Source: Paenibacillus sp. FSL R5-0766
Lineage (GTDB): Bacteria > Bacillota > Bacilli > Paenibacillales > Paenibacillaceae
Assembly: GCF_037971845.1 (NCBI RefSeq)
Contig: NZ_CP150227.1
Coordinates: 3,968,001 to 4,032,000, forward strand
Direction: 5' to 3'
Length of the DNA: 64,000 nt
Under the pieces are notes generated by a model that ran no database searches, was not told where the DNA came from, and saw nothing but the letters and a program-made list of their open reading frames with translations. A program made the translations under genes and the position numbers. Shown here one piece after another: positions 8,755 through 16,861 of the stretch (position 1 is its first letter; every line of letters begins with the position of its first letter).

Positions 8755-8808
8755 GGTCATTTCCTCCTTTGGAATAATAAAAAGTCTTTCTATAGGTGTA
8801 CCAATAAA

Positions 8809-9858
8809 CTATTGACGGATAGAAGAAGCACGGATGATCAGTTCGGTTGGCAACAACGCTCTCGCTGATTCGGTTACGGCTACAACAGAGTTATTCGCTT
8901 TATGTGTGTCACCCACAGACCCATGTATAAGCTTCGATACTGCAAGTTCACCCATCTCGAAAAATGGAACCCTGACGCTGCTCAGCGGCGGAACCGCCAT
9001 CTCGGCGGCATCGGAGTCGTCATAACCCACAAATGCCGGAAAATCCGCAGGCCCTATTCCCCGCTCACGCAAACCATGCATGACACCTATTGCCATCCGG
9101 TCATTGGCCGCAAACACAGCATCAATCTCATGTAGGCGATCTGCTACAATCGCTGCCGCCTCAATGCCACTTCTTCTACTATAATTCCCTTTAAGCAATA
9201 GACTCGGGTCCAGCTCCATACCTGCTTCTTGCAGGCCAAGACGAACGCCTTCCATTCGCTCCTGGCTGTTGGAATAGCTGTCTGGACCATTGAGAAAAGC
9301 GATTTTGCGATACCCCTGATCCGTAAGATGACGTATGGCAAGCCTGCTTCCTTCCACATGATCCGCATCCACTTCCGTGAATGATTGGCCCTCAAAATGC
9401 TGATTCATGACACAGAATGGGTGTCCTTCCTGATGAAGTTGCTGCATGGCCGCCAGTTCTTCATGATCATCTCTGGCACCAAGGATAATGCAAGCGTCCA
9501 CTTTCTGACGCCGGAACAAATCCGTATAATTCATCACTTCACCGGGTGTTCGGAACATAACCAACAGGTCCATGCTATTGTCTCTGGCTTTACTTCCAAT
9601 CCCACTCAGCATTTCCGAGAAGAAATACGCCGAGAACAGATGCGCCTTCGGAACATAAGGTAATACCACACCAAGGTTCCCGCTTTTACTTCTGGCAAAA
9701 CTGCGAGCAAGAGCGCTGGGCACATAGCCTAACTGTTCGGAAGCTTCAAGAACCTTGCGGCGTGTCTCTTCCTTAATAGGACCTACCCCATTAAGCACCC
9801 GGGAGACCGTCGCCTCGGAAACACCCGCAAGATCAGCCACTTCTTTACGAGATGCCAT
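8809..9858 (-). CDS. LacI-family regulator of the sugar oxidoreductase operon
   Basis: 349 residues from the ATG at 9858, chosen because AGGGG lies nine bases upstream; a TTG three codons earlier overlaps that ribosome site. The N-terminal helix-turn-helix, SRKEVADLAGVSEATVSRVL, and hinge LGYVPSALARSFARSKS are classic LacI, followed by a sugar-binding-like effector domain (AVFAANDRMAIGVMHGL, FVGYDDSDAAEMAVPPLSSVRV). As first gene of its operon it probably represses its own transcription by binding the palindrome at 10145-10160 until the inducing sugar appears. Repeat copy C lies between that operator and this start. Confidence 0.93.
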   Translation of the reverse strand: MASRKEVADLAGVSEATVSRVLNGVGPIKEETRRKVLEASEQLGYVPSALARSFARSKSGNLGVVLPYVPKAHLFSAYFFSEMLSGIGSKARDNSMDLLVMFRTPGEVMNYTDLFRRQKVDACIILGARDDHEELAAMQQLHQEGHPFCVMNQHFEGQSFTEVDADHVEGSRLAIRHLTDQGYRKIAFLNGPDSYSNSQERMEGVRLGLQEAGMELDPSLLLKGNYSRRSGIEAAAIVADRLHEIDAVFAANDRMAIGVMHGLRERGIGPADFPAFVGYDDSDAAEMAVPPLSSVRVPFFEMGELAVSKLIHGSVGDTHKANNSVVAVTESARALLPTELIIRASSIRQ

Positions 9859-9874
9859 GAATTTCAACCCCTTT

Positions 9875-10104
9875 TATATAAATTGAACTAAAGATTATTT
9901 ACACTGACACTACGATGACAGAACAACCTTCCAATCGCTGTTATCCCCAGATTTTTCGATTCCCTTTTCTAAAGGGGAAAATCCGGGGATAGCGTATGCT
10001 TCCGATGCAGCTTTCTTTCAGAAAGCTTTTAGGCGAACGCTTCGCTTTTTCAGGTTTTTTCTGTCCTCTCCGTTATCGTGCAAATGATTAGTTCAACATA
10101 TATA
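9875..10104 (+). repeat. dispersed palindromic repeat, full copy C (230 bp)
   Basis: Begins TATATAAATTGAACTAAAG and ends GATTAGTTCAACATATATA, so the ends are inverted repeats. The interior keeps the ATCCCCAGATTTT/AAAATCCGGGGAT hairpin, AGCTTTCTTTCAGAAAGCT and GCGAACGCTTCGC, nearly identical to copy A. It starts only three bases beyond the ribosome site of the LacI gene and lies entirely within the predicted 5' leader of that operon. Confidence 0.92.
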
Positions 10105-10144
10105 GCTCATCATTAAATCATAAAATGGTTAAAAATCGATATTT

Positions 10145-10160
10145 ATGTACGCGCGTACAT
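10145..10160. promoter_or_regulatory. operator palindrome for the LacI-family repressor
   Basis: ATGTACGCGCGTACAT is a perfect 16-base palindrome with a central CG, the typical shape of a LacI-family operator. It overlaps the start point predicted from the promoter at 10159-10187. Confidence 0.7.
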
Positions 10161-10187
10161 TTTCTCATGCCATGTAACCGTTGTCAA
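10159..10187 (-). promoter_or_regulatory. sigma-A promoter of the lacI sugar operon
   Basis: On the minus strand: perfect TTGACA (10187-10182), 17-base spacer, GAAAAT (10164-10159, 4 of 6). Transcription would start near 10152, inside the operator palindrome, giving a leader of about 295 nt that includes the whole of repeat copy C. Confidence 0.7.
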
Positions 10188-10199
10188 TGCTTTTAACAT

Positions 10200-10236
10200 A
10201 AAAAAGATGAGGAATGGATTGAACCCATTCCCCATC
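10200..10236 (-). terminator. glpX terminator
   Basis: On the minus strand, GATGGGGAATGG pairs with CCATTCCTCATC (one mismatch) around a seven-base loop, followed by a run of six T. It separates glpX from the lacI promoter just downstream. Confidence 0.9.
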
Positions 10237-10260
10237 CTTTTAACTACTAATAAGGATCAA

Positions 10261-11343
10261 TTACAACGTCGTTGTAACGCCAAGATCAACGGAGGATTGG
10301 CTGAACTCAGCCTGCTCCTTTGTTTTCGCATGACTCGGAATGCGATCCGAGGGTTCTGGCGTGGATTGGAGCTGTCTTACTTTGTGCAGCACTTCTTTGT
10401 TCGGCAGGAAGTGTTGGGAACGAATAAACCGAATTGTTTTGGTTTTGGCACGCATAACAATCGAATCCGTCTCGGCACGATCATCCGCAAGATACCGTAC
10501 CCCTCCCAAGATCTCACCTGGCGTCACACCTGTTGCGGCAAAAATGACGTCCTCCGTGCCGATCATATCCTGCATCGTTAACACTTTGTAAGGATTGTCA
10601 ATTCCCATCTGCAAGCAGCGCTGGAATTCGTCTGCGTTGGCAGGCATCAGACGACCTTGAATCTCACCCCCAAGACAAGATAGCGCTGCGGCAGCCAGCA
10701 CACCTTCTGGCGCTCCTCCAGATCCGACATACAGATCAATGCCCGCCTCGGGGAAGGCAGGTGCCATTGCACCCGCAACATCACCGTCACTGAGGAACTT
10801 AATTCTCACTCCAACCTTGCGTAGCGTCTTGATTGTGCTCTCATGTCGTACACGATCCAGAATCATCACAGTGAGGTCCGAGATGTTTTTGTTCAATGCG
10901 GCAGCGGCTTTCTCCAGTGTGACTTCAACCGGGTCTTCAATGCTGACCTTGCCTACAAGAGCAGGCCCTACCGCCAGTTTCTCCATATACATGTCCGGTG
11001 CGTGGAGCAGGTTACCTTTTCCCGCCACTGCAATAACCGATAGAGCGTTGTTTAGTCCTTTGGCTACGATTTCTGTACCTTCGAGCGGGTCTACAGCCAC
11101 GTCAACCTCAGGGCCCTCAGCGTTGCCCACTTCCTCGCCGATGTACAACATGGGTGCTTCATCCATTTCTCCTTCACCGATTACCACCGTGCCGCGAATG
11201 GACACGGAATCGAACATGGCGCGCATGGCCAAAGTAGCCGCTTCATCTGCACTGTTCTTGTCGCCTCGTCCCATCCAGGGTGCTGAAGCTAACGCAGCCA
11301 ATTCTGTTACTCTGACAATTTCCAACGCCAGTTCGCGTTCCAT
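10261..11343 (-). CDS. glpX: fructose-1,6-bisphosphatase class II
   Basis: 360 residues from the ATG at 11343, which has AGGAAG eight bases upstream; the longer frame to 11376 lacks one. It hydrolyses fructose 1,6-bisphosphate to fructose 6-phosphate in gluconeogenesis with divalent metal. GEGEMDEAP (56-64) and DPLEGT (85-90) are the metal-binding motifs, YVGSGGAPEGVLAAAAL the phosphate-binding region, and FRAAATGVTPGE-like FAATGVTPGEILGGV lies near the C-terminus. The C-terminal tail of about 35 residues after FLPNKEVLHKV looks variable. It stands alone between its own terminator and a long AT-rich upstream gap. Confidence 0.96.
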   Translation of the reverse strand: MERELALEIVRVTELAALASAPWMGRGDKNSADEAATLAMRAMFDSVSIRGTVVIGEGEMDEAPMLYIGEEVGNAEGPEVDVAVDPLEGTEIVAKGLNNALSVIAVAGKGNLLHAPDMYMEKLAVGPALVGKVSIEDPVEVTLEKAAAALNKNISDLTVMILDRVRHESTIKTLRKVGVRIKFLSDGDVAGAMAPAFPEAGIDLYVGSGGAPEGVLAAAALSCLGGEIQGRLMPANADEFQRCLQMGIDNPYKVLTMQDMIGTEDVIFAATGVTPGEILGGVRYLADDRAETDSIVMRAKTKTIRFIRSQHFLPNKEVLHKVRQLQSTPEPSDRIPSHAKTKEQAEFSQSSVDLGVTTTL

Positions 11344-11966
11344 TTTTCCCACTTCCTTTCCAATTTCCAAAAGCATAACGTGAAAGCGGTACTAAATCCA
11401 TCGCAAATCCATATGAAATTGATCTATAATCGGCGTAGTAGCGCCTTTTTAACGATGTATACCTTATTTATCCAATTAATATATGGATCGATCTCGCTCC
11501 CTTTTTCGGCTGGTTTTAAGAGTCCAATCCTCCTGATTTCTTACTTATAATATTAATTTTATTTTCCATTTTCCGCTCTAAAACTAAATAATTCAACATG
11601 GTGGATTAACACGTCCGTTTCATGCGCAAAAAGTTCTTATAACATGAGGTATATACAACTTATATCGTGATTATTAAGAACATGCTGCTATCTAACAAAT
11701 TCCGAACGAAAACGATTTTAGGCTGACCGTCCAAACGTAGAAATAAACTAATAAATTGTAATGATGATCCTTGGGATCAGCTTATTACCTTCACGATTAT
11801 TGAGCTAATTTATACGACAATGATGTATTAATCAGGCCTTTAACTTTTGTTAAAGCCATAGATGCAGCTTATGGAGGTCATCGAAAATAATAAGTTTACA
11901 TAATATTTATTATGTATTAAAATTCATCGATTTCTTCATTTTATGATTCAACAGTTCTGGCAAAAC
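11344..11966. other. AT-rich gap upstream of glpX without a recognised gene
   Basis: About 620 bases, clearly richer in A and T than the flanking genes, hold the glpX ribosome site at the left end and otherwise only short weak inverted repeats such as TTTAAC/GTTAAA. No frame with a ribosome site and a recognisable product was found on either strand. The glpX promoter must lie here, but no -35/-10 pair stood out. Confidence 0.6.
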
Positions 11967-11968
11967 AT

Positions 11969-12018
11969 AAAAAAGCCTGAAAGAATTCTGCTCAATAGCA
12001 TTTTTCTCTCAAGCTTTT
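11969..12018 (-). terminator. terminator of the GNAT gene
   Basis: On the minus strand AAAGCTTGAGAGAA can pair with TTCTTTCAGGCTTT (two mismatches) with a T-run after it. It begins 16 bases past the acetyltransferase stop codon. Confidence 0.7.
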
Positions 12019-12033
12019 CCCTCGATGATCCAG

Positions 12034-12552
<519 letters not shown>

Positions 12553-12586
12553 CTATAATCACATTCCTTTATCAAGTTAATCATTT

Positions 12587-12647
12587 GTTGCAAATGCAAT
12601 AAAAAAGTATTACATTGAATTTAACTCAATTTTGTTGTATTTGCAAC
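12587..12647. promoter_or_regulatory. inverted repeat between divergent GNAT and YczE-like genes
   Basis: GTTGCAAATGCAA (12587-12599) and TTGTATTTGCAAC (12635-12647) are inverted copies with 12 of 13 bases complementary, 35 bases apart. The left one is itself nearly symmetrical (TTGCA-AA-TGCAA). Likely a regulator-binding pair; the regulator is not next to it. Confidence 0.5.
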
Positions 12648-12674
12648 ATAATATAAAAGAAGAGGTTGAATGAA

Positions 12675-13318
12675 TTGAAATATGTTCTTTTTGTCACAGG
12701 TATTCTAATCTTAACGCTTGGTATTTCCCTTACCATTCAATCTGAACTGGGTACTTCACCTTTGACGCACTGCTGGTAGGGTTGTCACAACATGTAGGCC
12801 TAAGTGTAGGGAGCTGGGAAGTCATCCTTGCTTTCCTGTTAATCGGATGTAATTCGCTGTTGAAGCAGCAAAAACCCGAGTTTCAGGGACTCGTCACTGC
12901 ATTCATTACTGGTGTGGGGATTGATATATGGCTTTATGTATCTGATTTCTTGATTACACCCGAAGTTTGGTACACCAAATTGATGACTTTTGTCATTGGT
13001 TTAGTGATCATCAGTATCGGTACAGCAATCTATTTGCAGACTAACTTCGCACCCATTCCGATTGACCGCTTAACATTAATCCTGCATGAACTCACTCGAA
13101 CTCCCTTATTTGTATCGAGAACATTCATTTACCTTGTATTTTTAATTCTGGCGTTTCTGCTCAGTGGGCCAATCGGGCTTGGAACGTTGATAACCGTATG
13201 TTGTGCAGGTGTACTTCTTCAGTTCATCATGGGCCCTACGAAAAGGATAATAGATCGCATATTAACAGACATGGATACATCGTCACATACTAAAAGTGAA
13301 AAAGAACATTCCGTCTAA
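12675..13318 (+). pseudogene. YczE-like integral membrane protein, frameshifted
   Basis: The start is a TTG at 12675 after AGAGG. The first frame reads KYVLFVTGILILTLGISL and on through a predicted membrane helix to GTSP, then runs into TAG at 12777. The next frame carries on with FDALLVGLSQHVGLSVGSWE and the rest of a multi-pass membrane protein. The family pattern GTSPFDALLVGLS is restored if one T is added to the TTT at 12761-12763, so a single-base deletion splits the gene. The second part has at least four hydrophobic segments and a charged tail. A sequencing error cannot be excluded. Function of the family is poorly known; membrane transport is assumed. Confidence 0.85.
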
Positions 13319-13341
13319 TCGGTGTACACCTTCTACACCAT

Positions 13342-13379
13342 AAAAAGGCTGGATCAGAGGTTCAACCCCTGATCCAGCC
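13342..13379 (-). terminator. mannanase terminator
   Basis: GGCTGGATCAG (13347-13357) pairs with CTGATCCAGCC, with further GG/CC pairing around TTCAA. On the minus strand the stem is followed by five T. Strong rho-independent terminator just after the mannanase stop. Confidence 0.92.
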
Positions 13380-13400
13380 CATTAAACGTGCTATCTACCT

Positions 13401-15980
13401 TTACGGCTCAATTCCCCATACCAGCTGACCGTTCACATACCCGGTAACCTTATCATGGTTTGCGAACTGACTACCGGTTGCCTTGAACGAGTAATCATCA
13501 GTCTGTGTGTAATTTGTCCAATTGTTTTTGGAAAAACGTGTTTGAATCTCTGCGCTCTGGCCCGCATTCAGTGATCCCGCCGCACCTGTAAAGCCCACTT
13601 CCAGATAATGATCCGCTCCGGCAACTGGAGTCGCCAGTTTAACGAAATTGCTCGTTACATTCGCACTGCCCATACTGGCCCAGTCGGACCAGAAACTCTG
13701 AGCTTCCTCCCCGTCAATGGTATAGTAATACCGGAGTTTTACATCACTCAACGGAATAGCCGAATTGCCTGAGTTGATCAATTTGAACTTGGGTGAGACG
13801 CCGTTGGTGGATGCACTTGTATTGCCGTTAAAAGCTTGAATCGTCAAATCCCCTGCAGGCACAGTAACCGTGCTATCTACGACATTCACTGTAAGTTCAG
13901 CGTTATTGCCTCCATTAAAGTGAAAGGTCAATATGTTCTCGCCTAGCGGAAGCGTGGCAAGATAGGATTTGTTCAGAACAACAGCAGAGCTGGATGCTGT
14001 ATAATTCTGACCTGATACAAGCGTAGCATCCCCCTTTGTGATGCTTGTAAGCTGACGGCCATTTAAGGTGAGAGATACGGAAATATCCTGCGCGTGATTT
14101 GTCGCTTTATCAAATGTTGCATTCACAGGAGAAATTACAGCATTTGTACCCGGTGTTGAATCCACAATTTTGACTTTTAACACAGGGTCCTGACCTTGAT
14201 TAAAATCCAGAACAATCGAATGCTCACCAACTGGCAGGGTTGCCAGATAAGCTTTTTTCAACAGCAATGTGCTTCCGTTCAAGGTATAGTCTGTCGTTGC
14301 GGTCAACGCATTGTTGCCTGCCCAGAGAGCAGTTAGCGTATTGGCGTTTGCATTCACGGTTACGGTTTTATCGCTTTGATTGGGTGTGTATTTGTCAAAT
14401 TCGACGATTCCAGGTGTGATGGATGCACTGGGGTTGGGATTGTTAACCTTTAGATTTGGCAGCTCATCCAGCGTAATGACATAATCACTTTGATAAAGCG
14501 TTTTCAATGTTGCCGGATAATTAAAAGCAGTACTCATCAGATGCTCGCCATACCAAGGACAGAAGTACAGCCATCCTGATTTCTCCTCTGTCAGATTTTT
14601 GACGCTTGGGATCGTATCGTTCTCCGTCATGGCTACCATTTTCGTACCATTCGTCAACTCAACAAGCTTATAGAATATCGAGGTAATCGCATCCTCATTG
14701 GGCACGCCGGACAAACCGTCATAACGGTTGTAGATCGTATTGTATTTATCATATCCGACAAGATCTACCTGATCATCGCCCGGATACCAGGCAGGAGAAG
14801 TACTGTATACGTAGCTGTTGTAGGTCCAGATCAGATTGTGCAAGCCATACGTCTCGGTCAGTTCGGTATAAAGCAGATCCCATAGCTCTTTGTACACTTC
14901 TGCGCCTGCCGAAGCCCACCAGAACCATGCACCTTCCCCGTTCAGTCCGCCGTTGCCTTCTGCTTCATGATACGGACGGAAAAGCACCGGCACATCGTTA
15001 TCTTGCAAAATCAGCAATTGTTCTGCCAGATCCTCGATGGTCATCATTACGTATTGATACTCTTTGGTACCGGGAATTACCGCATTTGCTGTATTAAAAT
15101 TCGTTTCTGTTGGTTTGTAGGTAGCCTCTTTCCAATCCACAAAGTCCCCAAGCTCATACGTATTGAAATTACGAGGTACATTGATATGCCAGGAAGCCGT
15201 TGCAATGCCTTCACGGTTATTCACCCAATCAATCATGCGATCGGTTGTACCGTCCTCCCAACCATACAACGGATTATAGTTCATCAGATCAAAGCCACGG
15301 ATAGCCGGATACTTTCCGGTCAGATCATGAATCCATTCGAACTCAAGCTCCGAATCTCCGTCATTCCCTCCTCCATAGATCTCTTGCTGACCAGAAATAA
15401 TGTTGTTTCCGTATACCTCCGTTAAATAATTCATCAAAATTTGAGTTTCCGGTGTAGCTTCAGGATCAGTGAGAACTGGCTGCACATTCAGGGGATCCAG
15501 ATCAGCATGATCCACTGTGAAAGTGTCAAAATAAGCGAAGCCCCATCCAGCCTTCAGCTCAATCGTGTTGGCACCCTGATTCAGCTTGTGAAAGCCAAAA
15601 TCGAAGTCTGACCATGTTGTCGTATAAGGCAGCATGTACGCCCCTTTCGTAACACCATTCACGATTAAATTTTGTGACCTGCCATCTGCACTGAGCTCCT
15701 GCATATATCGTGTGGAGATTGCGTACATGCCGGTTTCCGGGACAGTCACTGTGAAGGTTAATGTGCCAGAGTTCTGCATCCAGACAAATCCGGCCCCTGA
15801 GAATCCGGGCTTGGGTTGTCCATAGATTGAAGTAACCACTTGAAGATCCGGGGTGAGCTGCGCATCTTCGCTTTCGATGGTGAATAATGGTGTGTCTGCA
15901 TGAACGGGCGCTGTCATTAATCCAAGCAGTAGGACCAATGCCAGCATCATTGCGGTTGCCTTTTTGAGCAAATTTTTCAT
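13401..15980 (-). CDS. secreted GH26 beta-mannanase with carbohydrate-binding modules
   Basis: 859 residues from the ATG at 15980 (GGAAG nine bases upstream). A signal peptide (KNLLKKATAMMLALVLLLGL, cut after PVHA) sends it out of the cell. Modules in order: a CBM35-like beta-sandwich (about 28-150), a GH26 catalytic barrel (about 160-480) with the acid/base in LFRPYHEAEG and the likely nucleophile in MVAMTENDTIP, two X2-type immunoglobulin-like modules each containing AYLATLP or SYLATLP, and a C-terminal cellulose-binding CBM3 (DLTIQAFNGNTS onward). It should hydrolyse beta-1,4-mannan while anchored to plant cell wall. A cre site in its promoter suggests glucose repression. Stands alone with its own terminator. 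Confidence 0.93.
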   Translation of the reverse strand: MKNLLKKATAMMLALVLLLGLMTAPVHADTPLFTIESEDAQLTPDLQVVTSIYGQPKPGFSGAGFVWMQNSGTLTFTVTVPETGMYAISTRYMQELSADGRSQNLIVNGVTKGAYMLPYTTTWSDFDFGFHKLNQGANTIELKAGWGFAYFDTFTVDHADLDPLNVQPVLTDPEATPETQILMNYLTEVYGNNIISGQQEIYGGGNDGDSELEFEWIHDLTGKYPAIRGFDLMNYNPLYGWEDGTTDRMIDWVNNREGIATASWHINVPRNFNTYELGDFVDWKEATYKPTETNFNTANAVIPGTKEYQYVMMTIEDLAEQLLILQDNDVPVLFRPYHEAEGNGGLNGEGAWFWWASAGAEVYKELWDLLYTELTETYGLHNLIWTYNSYVYSTSPAWYPGDDQVDLVGYDKYNTIYNRYDGLSGVPNEDAITSIFYKLVELTNGTKMVAMTENDTIPSVKNLTEEKSGWLYFCPWYGEHLMSTAFNYPATLKTLYQSDYVITLDELPNLKVNNPNPSASITPGIVEFDKYTPNQSDKTVTVNANANTLTALWAGNNALTATTDYTLNGSTLLLKKAYLATLPVGEHSIVLDFNQGQDPVLKVKIVDSTPGTNAVISPVNATFDKATNHAQDISVSLTLNGRQLTSITKGDATLVSGQNYTASSSAVVLNKSYLATLPLGENILTFHFNGGNNAELTVNVVDSTVTVPAGDLTIQAFNGNTSASTNGVSPKFKLINSGNSAIPLSDVKLRYYYTIDGEEAQSFWSDWASMGSANVTSNFVKLATPVAGADHYLEVGFTGAAGSLNAGQSAEIQTRFSKNNWTNYTQTDDYSFKATGSQFANHDKVTGYVNGQLVWGIEP

Positions 15981-16038
15981 CAATTCCATCTTCCTTCCCA
16001 AGTGAAATATGATAATGAAATGTCAATGAACCCATTCA

Positions 16039-16052
16039 TGATGGCGCTTTCA
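16039..16052 (-). promoter_or_regulatory. cre site for CcpA
   Basis: On the minus strand TGAAAGCGCCATCA matches the cre consensus TGWAANCGNTNWCA at all but one position. It lies just downstream of the -10 of the mannanase promoter, where CcpA would block transcription. Confidence 0.65.
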
Positions 16053-16057
16053 TTTTA

Positions 16058-16086
16058 ACCATAGCACGCACACCAATATTTGTAAA
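16058..16086 (-). promoter_or_regulatory. candidate sigma-A promoter of the mannanase
   Basis: On the minus strand TTTACA (16086-16081), 17-base spacer, TATGGT (16063-16058). The cre site overlaps the expected start point, which supports the pairing. Confidence 0.55.
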
Positions 16087-16259
16087 TATATGGTGAATGA
16101 GAATGCTTGAAATTCTTTTGTACCAGTACTTTGAACGCCATTTGCCCATCGTTACATCCATATTGAAGACAATTCGAAAACGGTTCATTATCTAACCAGT
16201 TTCGGGCCTAAACTTCATCTCCCGTTTGATGAATGTACTTGGCAGAAAACCTACAAAAC

Positions 16260-16292
16260 AAAAAAAGCATTCCTGGATCGGATGCTTTTTCA
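16260..16292 (-). terminator. terminator of the pucCDE unit
   Basis: On the minus strand AAAAGCATCC pairs with GGAATGCTTTT around GATCCA (one mismatch), followed by seven T. It ends the xanthine dehydrogenase transcript 50 bases after pucE. Confidence 0.88.
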
Positions 16293-16342
16293 CGTATGTT
16301 TCTTCAATTGCCCTTGCTTATATCTTCGGCCTAGATCCCGCC

Positions 16343-16861
16343 TCAACTTACGGTTTCCTCGTTAGACGTTTCTTTTACCACACAGCGTTCCCCTGCCTTG
16401 CGTACCGCCCGAATAATGCCACCGTAGCCGGTACAACGACACAGATTTCCACATAATCCCGTTTCAATCTGTTCTTGAGAAGGCTCAGGATGTGCATCCA
16501 GTAATGCCTTGGTTGAGATCACCATGCCCGGAGTACAGTAGCCGCACTGAAAACCACCTTCCTCTACAAAAGCCTGTTGAATTGGATGCAGAGTGCCTTT
16601 CTCCTCGCCGTGCAGACCTTCAATCGTCATAATGTCACTGCCTTCACATTGATAAGCCATGACAAGACAGGAGTTCACGGGCTCTCCATCCATCAGAACC
16701 ATACATGCGCCGCAGCGACCAACTTCGCAGGATACTTTGGTACCCGTTAGTTGCAAATGAGTCCGAAGCACATCGACAAGTCGAGTCGTTTGCGCGATCT
16801 CCAGATGTTTCTGCTCCCCATTCACGACGGCTGTCCAGTGATTCTCAATTGGCTTACTCAT
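16343..16861 (-). CDS. pucE: xanthine dehydrogenase, 2Fe-2S subunit
   Basis: 172 residues. The plant-type ferredoxin cluster is bound by Cys45, Cys50, Cys53 and Cys65 (SCEVGRCGAC..NSC); the second 2Fe-2S cluster by CGYC (106-109) and the CGNLCRC stretch (137-143). It carries electrons from the molybdenum centre of PucD to the FAD of PucC when hypoxanthine or xanthine is oxidised to urate. Its ATG overlaps the pucD stop by four bases (ATGA), so the two are translationally coupled. Last gene of the puc cluster. Confidence 0.95.
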   Translation of the reverse strand: MSKPIENHWTAVVNGEQKHLEIAQTTRLVDVLRTHLQLTGTKVSCEVGRCGACMVLMDGEPVNSCLVMAYQCEGSDIMTIEGLHGEEKGTLHPIQQAFVEEGGFQCGYCTPGMVISTKALLDAHPEPSQEQIETGLCGNLCRCTGYGGIIRAVRKAGERCVVKETSNEETVS

